Under the pieces are notes generated by a model. That model had not been told where the DNA came from and did not search any database. It saw only the letters and a list, made by a program, of their open reading frames with translations. From Ferrimonas balearica (GTDB lineage: Bacteria > Pseudomonadota > Gammaproteobacteria > Enterobacterales > Shewanellaceae), in contig NZ_JAHVHV010000005.1 in the NCBI RefSeq assembly GCF_019802085.1, positions 124,001 to 188,000 on the forward strand: DNA of 64,000 nt, read 5' to 3'. The position numbers and the translations under genes were made by a program. Within the stretch, counting starts at the first letter, position 1. Every line of letters starts with the position of its first letter. This document shows, one piece after another, positions 8,628 through 16,821 of this stretch.

Positions 8628-9855
8628 GCGGCTGCTGCCCTGGCAGATCGGCTGGCGATTCCTGCGGGCCCGCAACGACAACCGCTTCGTCTCCTTTATC
8701 AGCCTCTCCTCCGTGGTGGGGGTGGCGCTGGGGGTGGCGGTGCTGATCCTGGTGCTCTCCGCCATGAACGGCTTCGAGCGGGAGCTCAAAGACCGGCTGC
8801 TGGCGGTGGTGCCCCACGCCGAGATGACCGCCATCGACACCCCCATCGTCGACTGGCCCGCCATGGTGCAGGCCGCCGAGGCGGAACCCGGGGTGACCGC
8901 GGCGGCCCCCTTTGTCCTGATTGAGGGGCTGCTTCAGCGGGGCGAGGTGATGAAACCGGTGGCCCTGCGCGGGGTGCTGCCCGAGTGGGAACGGTCCGTT
9001 TCCGACGCCCACCGCTACATGAGTGACGCCGCCTGGCAGAGCCTGGCCGAACCCGAGCCCAACCTGGTGCTGGGCAAAGCCCTGGCCCAGGCCTTGGGGG
9101 TCGAAGTGGGGGACAGGGTCAGTCTGCTGCTGCCCAAGGCGGGCAACAGCCCGCTGGCCGGCTACCGCACCCAGTTTCTGACCGTCTCGGGGCTGTTTGA
9201 CCTGGGCGGGGAGATCGACCGCACCGTGGCCTTCACCAACCTGGGGGCTGCCGCCGAGATGGCGCAGCTGGGGGAGGGGGTCAGCGGCGTGCGAATCCGT
9301 GCCGAGGACCTGTTCGGCGCCCCCCAGCTTATCCGCAATATCGGCTTTGCCCAGTTGCACCCGCTCTACCTGACCGATTGGACCCGCACCCAGGGCCACC
9401 TCTACAGCGACATCCAGCTGATTCGCACCCTGACCTACCTGGTGCTGGTGCTGGTGGTGGCGGTGGCCAGCTTCAATATCATCTGTTCGCTGGTGATGTC
9501 GGTGCGAGACAAGCAGGCGGAGATCGCCATTCTGCGCACCATGGGGATGAGCCAGCGGGGGATCCTGACCAGCTTTATGGTCCAGGGGGTCGTGACCGGG
9601 GCGCTGGGCTGCGTGATCGGGGCGGCGCTGGGCTCCTTGCTGGCCTGGAAACTGTCCGAGGTGATGGCGGCCCTGGAGTCGCTCTTTGGCATTCGCTTTC
9701 TGTCCGGCGACATCTACTTTATCGACTTCCTGCCCTCGCAGCTTCATGCCCAGGATGTGGCCAGCGTCAGCCTGCTGGCGTTTTTGGTGACCCTGGTGGC
9801 CACCTGGTACCCGGCCTGGCAGGCCAGCCGACTGCACCCGGCTCAGGTGCTCTAA
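8614..9855 (+). CDS. lolE: Lipoprotein-releasing system permease LolE
   Basis: A 413-residue paralogue of LolC with the same layout: [19 protein letters not shown] before the first membrane helix, a periplasmic domain of about 220 residues, three more helices and an ending RLHPAQVL. In LolCDE the LolE subunit binds the lipoprotein substrate while LolC recruits LolA; the assignment here rests on position as third gene and on similarity. The following gap to speG has no T-tract terminator. Confidence 0.92.
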   Translation: MLTDKRLLPWQIGWRFLRARNDNRFVSFISLSSVVGVALGVAVLILVLSAMNGFERELKDRLLAVVPHAEMTAIDTPIVDWPAMVQAAEAEPGVTAAAPFVLIEGLLQRGEVMKPVALRGVLPEWERSVSDAHRYMSDAAWQSLAEPEPNLVLGKALAQALGVEVGDRVSLLLPKAGNSPLAGYRTQFLTVSGLFDLGGEIDRTVAFTNLGAAAEMAQLGEGVSGVRIRAEDLFGAPQLIRNIGFAQLHPLYLTDWTRTQGHLYSDIQLIRTLTYLVLVLVVAVASFNIICSLVMSVRDKQAEIAILRTMGMSQRGILTSFMVQGVVTGALGCVIGAALGSLLAWKLSEVMAALESLFGIRFLSGDIYFIDFLPSQLHAQDVASVSLLAFLVTLVATWYPAWQASRLHPAQVL

Positions 9856-9969
9856 GCTAACCACCAGGGCCTGAGGTCCTAGGCTTGGGCATCGAGACGG
9901 TGTTCCAGGTTGGCCGGGCCAGTGCGGGCTGATGGGCTCAGAGTGCCCTCACTGTTGATCTCCTTTTCC

Positions 9970-9997
9970 CGGTGCGGCCCACGATGGGGCGGCACCG
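9970..9997. repeat. Stem-loop between lolE and speG
   Basis: CGGTGC (9970-9975) pairs with GCACCG (9992-9997), with further pairing of the G/C-rich interior around a short loop. There is no T run, so it is not a standard intrinsic terminator. It sits 40 nt before speG and may be part of the speG leader or a mRNA end-protecting hairpin. Confidence 0.4.
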
Positions 9998-10036
9998 CTA
10001 AGTTCAACCCAAAGTTCGCGTATTCGCGGGAGACCT

Positions 10037-10573
10037 ATGTCCGTAGCTGTCCGCCTTCGCCCGCTGGAGCGGGATGATCTGCGCTTTGTTCACAACCTCA
10101 ACAATGACCGTCAGGTCATGGCCTACTGGTTTGAGGAGCCCTATGAAGCCTATGTGGAGCTGCAACAGCTCTACGACAAGCACATCCATGACCAATCCGA
10201 ACGTCGCTTTATCGCTGAAAACAGCGAGGGGGAAGCGATTGGGTTGGTGGAGTTGGTGGAGATCACCCATATCCACCGTCGTGCTGAGTTCCAGATCATC
10301 ATCGACCCGGCTCACCAGGGAAAAGGCTACGCCCGTCCGGTGATGGCCAAGGCGGTGGATTACGCGTTCAAAGTGCTGAACATCCACAAGCTGTACCTTC
10401 TGGTGGCGGTAGAGAACACCGTGGCGGTGCGCCTGTATCGCGAGTTTGGCTTTATCGAAGAGGGCACCCTGGTCGAGGAGTTCTTTACCGACGGGGCCTA
10501 CCGTGACGCCATCCGCATGTACATGCTCCAGGGTGACTACCTGTCACGCGTCGCTGAAACCGAGAAAAGCTGA
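10037..10573 (+). CDS. speG: Spermidine N1-acetyltransferase
   Basis: The 178-residue GNAT protein matches E. coli SpeG throughout: [63 protein letters not shown] and the acetyl-CoA loop HQGKGYA. SpeG acetylates spermidine and spermine to limit polyamine toxicity, as a dodecamer with allosteric polyamine sites in characterised members. The ATG follows a purine-rich GGGAGA site. ppiC follows after 33 nt in the same direction and may share the transcript. Confidence 0.96.
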   Translation: MSVAVRLRPLERDDLRFVHNLNNDRQVMAYWFEEPYEAYVELQQLYDKHIHDQSERRFIAENSEGEAIGLVELVEITHIHRRAEFQIIIDPAHQGKGYARPVMAKAVDYAFKVLNIHKLYLLVAVENTVAVRLYREFGFIEEGTLVEEFFTDGAYRDAIRMYMLQGDYLSRVAETEKS

Positions 10574-10606
10574 TAGCATTGGCGCCCGATTTTTGAGGAG
10601 ACCCCC

Positions 10607-10888
10607 ATGGCCAAAACCGCCAGTGCCCTGCACATCCTGGTTAAGCACGAAGCCAAAGCCCTGGAGCTGCTCAAGCAGCTGGAGAAGGGCGCCAATTTCC
10701 AGACCCTCGCCAAGAAGCACTCCAGCTGCCCATCGAAAAAACAGGGGGGCCATCTGGGGGAGTTTCGCAAAGGGGACATGGTGCCCGCCTTCGACAAGGC
10801 GGTGTTCTCCGGCCCCATCCTAAAGCCCATCGGCCCGGTCAAAACCAAGTTTGGCTACCACATCATTAAGGTGCTCTACCGCACTTAG
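10607..10888 (+). CDS. ppiC: Parvulin-type peptidyl-prolyl cis-trans isomerase C
   Basis: 93 residues, the same length as E. coli PpiC and nearly identical in key segments ([50 protein letters not shown]). It is a single free-standing cytoplasmic parvulin domain without signal peptide. GAGGAG precedes the ATG by 8 nt. An intrinsic terminator follows 40 nt after the stop. Confidence 0.96.
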   Translation: MAKTASALHILVKHEAKALELLKQLEKGANFQTLAKKHSSCPSKKQGGHLGEFRKGDMVPAFDKAVFSGPILKPIGPVKTKFGYHIIKVLYRT

Positions 10889-10927
10889 CCGACGCAGCCA
10901 AACCGTTCTGGCGCGACAAAGTCATCG

Positions 10928-10956
10928 AAATGGCAACCATAGATCTGCCATTTTTT
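10928..10956 (+). terminator. Intrinsic terminator after ppiC
   Basis: AAATGGCA (10928-10935) and TGCCATTT (10946-10953) form an 8-bp stem with a 10-nt loop, and the T run extends to 10956. It closes the speG-ppiC unit. Confidence 0.75.
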
Positions 10957-10984
10957 AATGCTTATCAGGTCATTGGCGATTATG

Positions 10985-11020
10985 GCTAAGTTGTGTAAGT
11001 TCAAAAACTTGTGACTTAGC
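10985..11020. repeat. Long imperfect inverted repeat upstream of the unknown gene
   Basis: GCTAAGT (10985-10991) pairs with ACTTAGC (11014-11020), and AAGTT (10997-11001) pairs with AACTT (11006-11010), making a two-part hairpin. No T run follows, so it is more likely an operator or RNA leader element than a terminator. It lies 20 nt before the gene at 11040, in a locally AT-richer stretch. Confidence 0.5.
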
Positions 11021-11039
11021 AACCTCTGGGTAGTGGTAG

Positions 11040-11357
11040 ATGCAAATTGTCGGCGGGTATCTCTTATCATTGGAGCTTCCCCAAAATCGCGCACACCTGA
11101 CATTGAACGTTACGGTGGACGATGCGAGGTTCAACTCGGTGAATGTCAAATTTAGCAACCGTGACGGTTCGCCTATACGGGTGGAGATGAACCATCTCAG
11201 TATCAGTCTTATCCATCACCCGGAAAGCGATTTGGCGACCATGGGCGAGTTGGAAGAGGTTTACCGAATCGACGGAGGTTTTGGGCTCTGGGGTGATTTT
11301 GGCACTGTTGTGGTGTATTGCGATGACTGCTCTTTGCCGGAGTCGCAAATCAGATAA
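11040..11357 (+). CDS. Hypothetical protein in a lower-GC patch
   Basis: A 105-residue predicted soluble protein that I do not recognise. It alternates hydrophobic and polar residues in a beta-rich pattern (HLTLNVTVDDARFNSVNVKF, FGTVVVY), contains two cysteines close together (YCDDC), and has no signal or membrane segment. A TAG lies directly before the ATG, so this is the first possible start; the ribosome site is weak. Base composition over roughly 10890-11420 is clearly less GC-rich than the neighbours and codon choice is less biased, which suggests acquisition from elsewhere. It is monocistronic, between a terminator and the Cys-rich gene. Confidence 0.45.
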   Translation: MQIVGGYLLSLELPQNRAHLTLNVTVDDARFNSVNVKFSNRDGSPIRVEMNHLSISLIHHPESDLATMGELEEVYRIDGGFGLWGDFGTVVVYCDDCSLPESQIR

Positions 11358-11504
11358 GGGTCGATGTCTATCGATTGCCGTAGCAATGACGATTGCTGAG
11401 TTTTAAAGCTAACCTGACTGACTCCGATTGCCAATGCTGATCACCCCTTCGGGTAAGGCCAAGGTGGTATCCTTGACGCATGCCGATGCACCGGGGCTAA
11501 GCCC

Positions 11505-11723
11505 ATGTTCAGACCCGTCCTTGAGTCCACCATTACCTGCCCCAAGTGTGGCCACCAGGCCACTGAACGGATGCCCACCAACGCCTGCCAGTGGTTTTAC
11601 GAATGCCTAGGCTGTCAGGCACTGCTGACCCCCCACAAGGGGGATTGCTGCGTTTATTGCTCCTTTGGTACCGTGCCCTGTCCCCCCATTCAGGAGGGCG
11701 CTCCCTGCTGCGAACGTGGCTGA
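11505..11723 (+). CDS. Cys-rich zinc-ribbon-like small protein (GDCCVYCSFG family)
   Basis: A 72-residue protein with ten cysteines. CPKCGH near residue 12 and ECLGC near residue 34 form a zinc-ribbon-like quartet, followed by the hallmark GDCCVYCSFGTVPCPP. This hallmark recurs in short uncharacterised proteins of proteobacteria, as I recall from the family; the function is unknown. Metal binding is likely from the cysteine spacing. The ribosome site is not obvious. The next gene, an acetyltransferase, begins 81 nt downstream in the same direction. Confidence 0.75.
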   Translation: MFRPVLESTITCPKCGHQATERMPTNACQWFYECLGCQALLTPHKGDCCVYCSFGTVPCPPIQEGAPCCERG

Positions 11724-11804
11724 GGAGCGAGCCCTTGTGCGTACTACGTCACCCGAACCCGGCGAAGGCCCTGTAAATCCCCGCCGCTCAATAAGCGATA
11801 ACCC

Positions 11805-12356
11805 ATGACCGAATACCAAAAAATGCTCAATGGCGAAGCGTTCGATGGCGCCGATCCCGAGATCTGTGCCGTGCGCGACCGCGCCTTCGATCTGCAGCAC
11901 CGCATTGCCCACTGCCCCCGGTTCGAGCTGACCCAACCGCTGTTTCGTGAGCTGCTCGGCCAGATGGGGGAGGGGGCTTTGGTGCGCACCCCCTTTAACT
12001 GCGAGTTTGGCCGCCAGATCCGCCTGGGCCAGAACACCTTTATCAACACCGGCGTGGTGATGCTGGACGGTGCCGCCATCACCCTGGGCAATAACGTGAT
12101 GGTGGGCCCCAGTGTCCAGTTCTACACCGCCTCCCACTCGCTGGACCATCGCCAAAGACGCCAGTGGGAAACCCATTGTCGCCCCATTACCGTGGAGGAC
12201 GATGTCTGGATCGGCGGCAACGCGGTGATCAATGGCGGGGTCACCATCGGCGCGCGCAGCGTGGTGGCCGCCAACTCGGTGGTGAACCAGGATGTGCCGC
12301 CCGATTGCCTGGTGGGCGGCACCCCGGCCCGGATGCTGAAACGGCTCGATACCTGA
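11805..12356 (+). CDS. Maltose/galactoside O-acetyltransferase family (Maa/LacA/NodL type)
   Basis: 183 residues with the Maa-type N-terminal helix region (MTEYQKMLNGEAFDGADPEI) and a left-handed parallel beta-helix of hexapeptide repeats (GVVMLDGAAITLGNNVMVGP, WIGGNAVINGGVTIGARSVVAANSVV). These enzymes transfer acetyl from acetyl-CoA to a sugar hydroxyl. The catalytic histidine is expected in FYTASHSLD, near residue 110. The physiological acceptor cannot be told from sequence. Confidence 0.88.
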   Translation: MTEYQKMLNGEAFDGADPEICAVRDRAFDLQHRIAHCPRFELTQPLFRELLGQMGEGALVRTPFNCEFGRQIRLGQNTFINTGVVMLDGAAITLGNNVMVGPSVQFYTASHSLDHRQRRQWETHCRPITVEDDVWIGGNAVINGGVTIGARSVVAANSVVNQDVPPDCLVGGTPARMLKRLDT

Positions 12357-12421
12357 CTCCTTCTTCCTCCCTGGTACCTTGACCCGTCTACAGGTGCAGG
12401 GTTCACACTCTCCGGTCTCTT

Positions 12422-13363
12422 ATGTTGTTACCGGAGCGGTGCATGGCCCCTCGACCCCTTATCTCCCTGGCCCCTAAGGCTGCGCCCTGGCGCTGGTCCC
12501 TGACGGACCCGACCCGGGGCGTCCTACTGGCCCTCGTATCTTCGGCGCTCTTTGTGCTGGTGGGCGCCCTGGTGCGTGTGCTGAGCGAGGGGATTGGGGT
12601 GTTTCAGATCTTGCTGGTGCGACAGGGGGTGTTTGTCCTCTTGCTGCTGCCGCTGATGTGGCGCCTCGGCCCGGCGCTGTTCCACCCCCGTGATGGCCTG
12701 CTGCACGGCGTCCGCATTATTGGGGCCTTTGCCTCCCTGGCCCTGGGCTTTTTGGCGGTCAGCAACCTGCCCCTGGCGGACGCCACGGCCCTGGGGTTTA
12801 CCCAGGTGCTCTTTGTGGCGCTCATCGCTCGGCTCTGGCTTCGGGAGTTGGTGGATCTGTCCCGCATGGTGATCCTGGGGGTGGGCTTTGCCGGCGTCTG
12901 CCTGGTGATCCAGCCCCAGTTCGCCGACCCTGCCTGGCGCTATGTTCTGGCAGGCTTGGGCGCCGCCCTGGGGGCTGCCGTGGCCGCCACCTGCGTACGC
13001 CGGCTGGCCCAGCGCAGCTCCCGTACGCTGCTGCTGAGCTACCAGGCGGTGCTGGTGGGTTTGGTGGCCCTGGGGCCGGCTCTAGCGCAGTGGCGCTGGC
13101 CTACGACGGAGCAGTGGGGCCTGCTCCTGTTGGTGGGCGGGTTGTCGGCCTTGGCCACCTGGCTTGGGGTGAGCGCCCTGAAACACGCCGAGGCCAACCT
13201 GGTGAGCAACGTCGGTTACGTGCAGATCCTCTACGCCCTGGTGTTGGGGTACGCCCTCTTTGGCGAGGTGCCCAACGCCCTGGCTTTGGCGGGTGTGGCC
13301 CTGTTGTTGGCCAGCGTGGCGGTGCCCCTGGTGGCTTGGCGCCGGGGCAAAGGGAGTCGATAA
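12422..13363 (+). CDS. EamA/DMT family transporter
   Basis: A 313-residue inner-membrane protein with about ten hydrophobic helices in two EamA repeats (first from LLALVSSALFVLVGALVRVL, second from YVLAGLGAALGAAVAATCV), typical of drug/metabolite exporters of the RhaT/EamA superfamily. A basic N-terminal extension precedes helix 1; the ATG at 12443 is an alternative start. Substrate unknown. A MerR-type regulator follows after 43 nt in the same direction and might control it. Confidence 0.88.
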   Translation: MLLPERCMAPRPLISLAPKAAPWRWSLTDPTRGVLLALVSSALFVLVGALVRVLSEGIGVFQILLVRQGVFVLLLLPLMWRLGPALFHPRDGLLHGVRIIGAFASLALGFLAVSNLPLADATALGFTQVLFVALIARLWLRELVDLSRMVILGVGFAGVCLVIQPQFADPAWRYVLAGLGAALGAAVAATCVRRLAQRSSRTLLLSYQAVLVGLVALGPALAQWRWPTTEQWGLLLLVGGLSALATWLGVSALKHAEANLVSNVGYVQILYALVLGYALFGEVPNALALAGVALLLASVAVPLVAWRRGKGSR

Positions 13364-13406
13364 TGACCCCAATGCTTCAAACCTCGATGATCAAGGCGAT
13401 TCCCCG

Positions 13407-13916
13407 ATGTTGACCGTGACTCAGTTGGCGCGTCAGGCCAAGCTGTCGCGCACCACGCTGCTCTACTACGAGCGGGCGGGGCTGTTGAGCCCCACCACGC
13501 GTTCCGACAGCGGCTACCGGCTCTATGGCCCCGAGGCCCAGGCCCGGTTGGCGCAGATCGCCGCTTACCGCAGCTACGGATTGCCGCTGGCGCGCATCCG
13601 CCAGTTGCTGGAGGGGGAGGACAGCGGGCAGCCCAAGCTGCTCAAGGAGCACTTTCACCAGCTGGAGCAGGAGATCGCCCGGCTGCGGGCCCAGCAACGG
13701 GCCATATTGGCGGTGCTGGAGCCGGGGCTGCCGCTGCCGGAGCAGGCGGTCACCAAAGCGCGCTGGGTGGCGATCATGGCCGCTTCGGGCTTCGACGAGG
13801 CGGCGATGCGCGACTGGCATCGCAACTTTGAGCGGATGGAGCCCGAGGCCCATCAGCAGTTTCTTGAGTCCCTGGGCATCGATGACGCGGAGATCCGGCG
13901 CATTCGCCAGTTGTAG
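13407..13916 (+). CDS. MerR family transcriptional regulator
   Basis: 169 residues. The N-terminal winged helix (LTVTQLARQAKLSRTTLLYYERAGLLSP, then SGYRLYG) is classical MerR, followed by a dimerisation helix near residues 75-115 and a short C-terminal helical domain (AMRDWHRNFERMEPEAHQQF). No cysteine occurs, which argues against a metal sensor of the MerR/CueR type; the effector is more likely an organic molecule. The ATG at 13407 begins the homologous part. It is probably co-transcribed with the upstream EamA gene and ends at a shared terminator. Confidence 0.88.
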   Translation: MLTVTQLARQAKLSRTTLLYYERAGLLSPTTRSDSGYRLYGPEAQARLAQIAAYRSYGLPLARIRQLLEGEDSGQPKLLKEHFHQLEQEIARLRAQQRAILAVLEPGLPLPEQAVTKARWVAIMAASGFDEAAMRDWHRNFERMEPEAHQQFLESLGIDDAEIRRIRQL

Positions 13917-13931
13917 GGGGGCAGGGTGTGA

Positions 13932-13955
13932 CAAAGGGGCCATGGGGCCCCTTTG
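13932..13955. terminator. Bidirectional terminator between the merR-type gene and the DUF2062 gene
   Basis: CAAAGGGGCC (13932-13941) and GGCCCCTTTG (13946-13955) form a perfect 10-bp stem with loop ATGG; TTGTT follows on the plus strand and CACACC on the minus strand. It separates the two convergent genes and should mainly work on plus-strand transcripts. Confidence 0.75.
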
Positions 13956-13958
13956 TTG

Positions 13959-14489
13959 TTACTGGTCGAACCCGCCGCGGCGCAGGTCCCGGCGTTTACG
14001 CCAACTGAACAAAATGGAGTAGCGCCACAGGCTGTTGATCACCAGGTAGGTGAAGCCCGCGCTGGCCAGTCCCAGCAGGGCGCAGCCGAACAGGAAGGGG
14101 GGGCCGAAGGAGTTGAGGCTCTCCATCAGCCAGTGCCAGCTCAGCTCAAAATGGAAGCCGGTGCGCTCCCAATCCAGCGCCCAGGTACCGGTCAGGTAGG
14201 CGGCGTAAAACATGATGGGCATGGTGATCGGGTTGGAGACCCAGACGGTGGCCACCGCCAGGGGCAGGTTAACGCCCACGGTGATCGCCACCAGGGCGGC
14301 CACCACCATCTGAAAAGGGATGGGCACCCAGGCGATCAGCACGCCCAAGGCCAGGGCGCCCGACGCGGAGCGGCGATTGAGGTGCCAGAGATTCGGCCGC
14401 TGCATCCAGGGTCCCAGATGACGGAGGCTCTTATGTTGGCGGATCACTTCCGGATCCGGCATGAATCTCTGGATCGTCTTCTTTGGCAT
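13959..14489 (-). CDS. DUF2062 membrane protein
   Basis: 176 residues with the DUF2062 pattern: a cytoplasmic N-terminus (NLWHLNRRSASGALALGVLIAWVP) followed by about three to four membrane helices, the conserved VSNPITMP turn near residue 90, and a basic C-terminus (FSWRKRRDLRRGG). Function unknown. It lies divergent from comEC, 29 nt apart, the usual arrangement in related genera. Confidence 0.88.
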   Translation of the reverse strand: MPKKTIQRFMPDPEVIRQHKSLRHLGPWMQRPNLWHLNRRSASGALALGVLIAWVPIPFQMVVAALVAITVGVNLPLAVATVWVSNPITMPIMFYAAYLTGTWALDWERTGFHFELSWHWLMESLNSFGPPFLFGCALLGLASAGFTYLVINSLWRYSILFSWRKRRDLRRGGFDQ

Positions 14490-14518
14490 AGTGCGTCAGT
14501 ATCACCTAAACGTTCAGT

Positions 14519-16738
14519 GTGAACGGATTCCTGATGGGCTGGGTAACCGCTTTAGCGCTGGCCATGGTGTGGCCGGGCTTACTCCCTATGCCCTTTATTC
14601 TTATCAGTATACCCGCAGTGGTATTACTTCGGCGTTCCCCCTTTTGGCTGGGGGTGACGCTGGGGTTGGTGCTGCTCCACTGCCAGGCACATCGGTTGGT
14701 CCATCCCGAGCGCCCGCTCTCGCCCGGCACCGTCACCCTGGTGGCGACGGTGGCGTCGCTGCCGACCGGCGACGAAATATATCAGCGATCCGATTGGCAG
14801 GTCGAGCAAATTGATGGCGCCGAGCCGGCCCCCTGGTGGCCGAACCGCGTTCGTTTGGGCTGGTATCGGGGGCCGCCGCTGGCCCAGGGGGAGCGCTACC
14901 GACTGACGGTCACCCTGAAGGCCCCCCACGGCGTGCTCAACCAGGGCAGTGGTAACCGACGACGCCAACTGTTGGCCGATGGGGTCAGCGCCACCGGCTA
15001 CGTGCGGGAGGGCAGCCGGCTGTCCGCCGAGCGACACTGGCGGCAATCCCTGGCGGACACCCTGGCCACCCAAACCGCGACTCTGCCCCAGGGAGACCTC
15101 ATCCGCGCTTTGGTGCTGGCGGACCGGCGGGGACTGGACGAGGCGCGCTGGCAAAGCCTTCGGGCCTCCGGCCTGATGCACCTGGTGGCCATCTCCGGGC
15201 TGCACCTGACCATCGTCGCCGGCCTCTGCCTGGGCCTCGGTCGGGTCCTTTTGCCCCGGCTCTGGCCGGATCCCGCCGGTCGGGGGCGCCCCCTGGCCTG
15301 GGTGCTGGCGGCACTTGCGGTGTTGGGGTACGGGGCCCTGGCCGGGTACGGACTGCCCACCCGACGGGCGGCGGTGATGGTGATCCTGGCCCTGGCGCTG
15401 TTGTGGCGGGGCCGGGACGCCCGGCCCTGGGAGATCCTGCTGCGGGCCGCCGCCCTGGTGCTGCTGTTTGCGCCCCTGGCGGCATTGAGCGCCGGCTTCT
15501 GGCTCTCCTTTGGCGCGGTGGCCACCTTACTGCTGCTCAACTGGGCCCGCCCCTGTGGTCAGGGGGCCTGGGCGCGCCTGGTTCACCTGGTGTATCTGCA
15601 AAGCGGTTTGACCCTGGTGCTGGTGGCGATACAGGGGTTCTGGTTTGGCAGCTACACCTTGAATGCCCTGTGGGCCAACCTGCTCATCTTGCCCCTGTTT
15701 TCCCTTCTGATCCTGCCTGTCTGCCTGCTCTGTGGCTTGCTGGCCCTGGCCGTACCCCAGTGGGCGCCGGTACTGTTGCAATGGGCGGACTGGAGCCTGG
15801 CGCCGCTGGTTTGGGTGGCCGAGGCCAGCGAGTCCGCCTCTTCGCACTGGCCCTGGCTGGCGGGGCCGATGCCCGGCAGCGCCTGGTGGATGCTGGCGCT
15901 GCTGCTCCTGGCCCTGGTGCTGGTGGTGCTGCGGCCCTGGCGCGGCTGGGCCTGGCAGGGGGCGCTGCTGTGCCTGCCGCTGGCGAGCGCCCTGGCGTTT
16001 CCCGCGCCGGGATGGCGATTGCACCTGCTGGATGTGGGCCAGGGACTGGCGGCGGTGGTGGAGCGCCAAGGCCGGTATCTGCTCTATGACACCGGGGCGG
16101 CCTTCCCCAGCGGCTACAGCTACGCCCGCCAGGTGGTGCTGCCCTTTCTCCACGCCCGAGGCGCCAGCGAGTTGGATCTTCTGGTGGTCAGCCACGGGGA
16201 TAACGACCACGCAGGTGGCCTCGATGCCATCACCGGGGCGATGCCGGTGGCCCATCATCTGGGCTATGGCGGGGCGCCCTGTCACCGCGGCCCCAGCCAC
16301 TGGCAGGGGCTTCGTCTGAGCTGGTGGCAAGCGAACCTTGCCGGCAACAATGGCTCCTGCACCTTGCGCATCGACGACGGTCGCCACAGCCTGATGCTGC
16401 CCGGAGACATGGAGTCCGCCGCCGAGCGGCGGATGCTCAATGCCGGGGCCGTGGGCCCAAGCACCGTGTTGGTGAGTCCTCACCATGGCTCCGCCAGTTC
16501 CAGCTCGGCCCCCTTTGTGCAGGCCCTGGCCCCCCAGTGGGTGCTGGTGCCCGCCGGCTGGGGCAACCGCTGGGGCTTTCCCAAGGCGGCGGTGCGGGCC
16601 CGCTATGAGGCGCTGGACAGCCAAGTCTGGGTGTCCGGCGAGGAGGGGCAGATCACGGTGCACTTCCCCCCGGAGGGGGCGGTGAGGGCGGTCAGCTACC
16701 GTCGCCATCGCGCCCCCTGGTGGTATAACCGCCAGTAA
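14519..16738 (+). CDS. comEC: ComEC/Rec2 family DNA-uptake channel protein
   Basis: 739 residues. The N-terminal part has two membrane helices and the DUF4131 segment; the central competence domain (LVAISGLHLTIVAGLCLG near residue 220 and many helices to about 480) is followed by a metallo-beta-lactamase-like domain with VVSHGDNDHAGGLD near 560 and PHHGSASSSSAPF near 657. ComEC carries single-stranded DNA across the inner membrane in natural transformation. The only start in reach is GTG at 14519, with a poor ribosome site. The hydrolase motif looks intact. Confidence 0.92.
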   Translation: MNGFLMGWVTALALAMVWPGLLPMPFILISIPAVVLLRRSPFWLGVTLGLVLLHCQAHRLVHPERPLSPGTVTLVATVASLPTGDEIYQRSDWQVEQIDGAEPAPWWPNRVRLGWYRGPPLAQGERYRLTVTLKAPHGVLNQGSGNRRRQLLADGVSATGYVREGSRLSAERHWRQSLADTLATQTATLPQGDLIRALVLADRRGLDEARWQSLRASGLMHLVAISGLHLTIVAGLCLGLGRVLLPRLWPDPAGRGRPLAWVLAALAVLGYGALAGYGLPTRRAAVMVILALALLWRGRDARPWEILLRAAALVLLFAPLAALSAGFWLSFGAVATLLLLNWARPCGQGAWARLVHLVYLQSGLTLVLVAIQGFWFGSYTLNALWANLLILPLFSLLILPVCLLCGLLALAVPQWAPVLLQWADWSLAPLVWVAEASESASSHWPWLAGPMPGSAWWMLALLLLALVLVVLRPWRGWAWQGALLCLPLASALAFPAPGWRLHLLDVGQGLAAVVERQGRYLLYDTGAAFPSGYSYARQVVLPFLHARGASELDLLVVSHGDNDHAGGLDAITGAMPVAHHLGYGGAPCHRGPSHWQGLRLSWWQANLAGNNGSCTLRIDDGRHSLMLPGDMESAAERRMLNAGAVGPSTVLVSPHHGSASSSSAPFVQALAPQWVLVPAGWGNRWGFPKAAVRARYEALDSQVWVSGEEGQITVHFPPEGAVRAVSYRRHRAPWWYNRQ

Positions 16739-16760
16739 GGGCCAAAATGTGGGGTAGCCA

Positions 16761-16789
16761 TTGGTATCCCCTACGCTGGGGAGTATGAT
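16761..16789 (+). promoter_or_regulatory. Promoter of the msbA-lpxK-ycaR-kdsB operon
   Basis: TTGGTA (16761-16766) and TATGAT (16784-16789) are separated by exactly 17 nt and lie 32 nt before the msbA ATG. These are good sigma-70-type hexamers in the short gap after comEC. Confidence 0.7.
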
Positions 16790-16821
16790 GGCCCCTTTGG
16801 AATCCAAGCCTTAAGGCGTTC

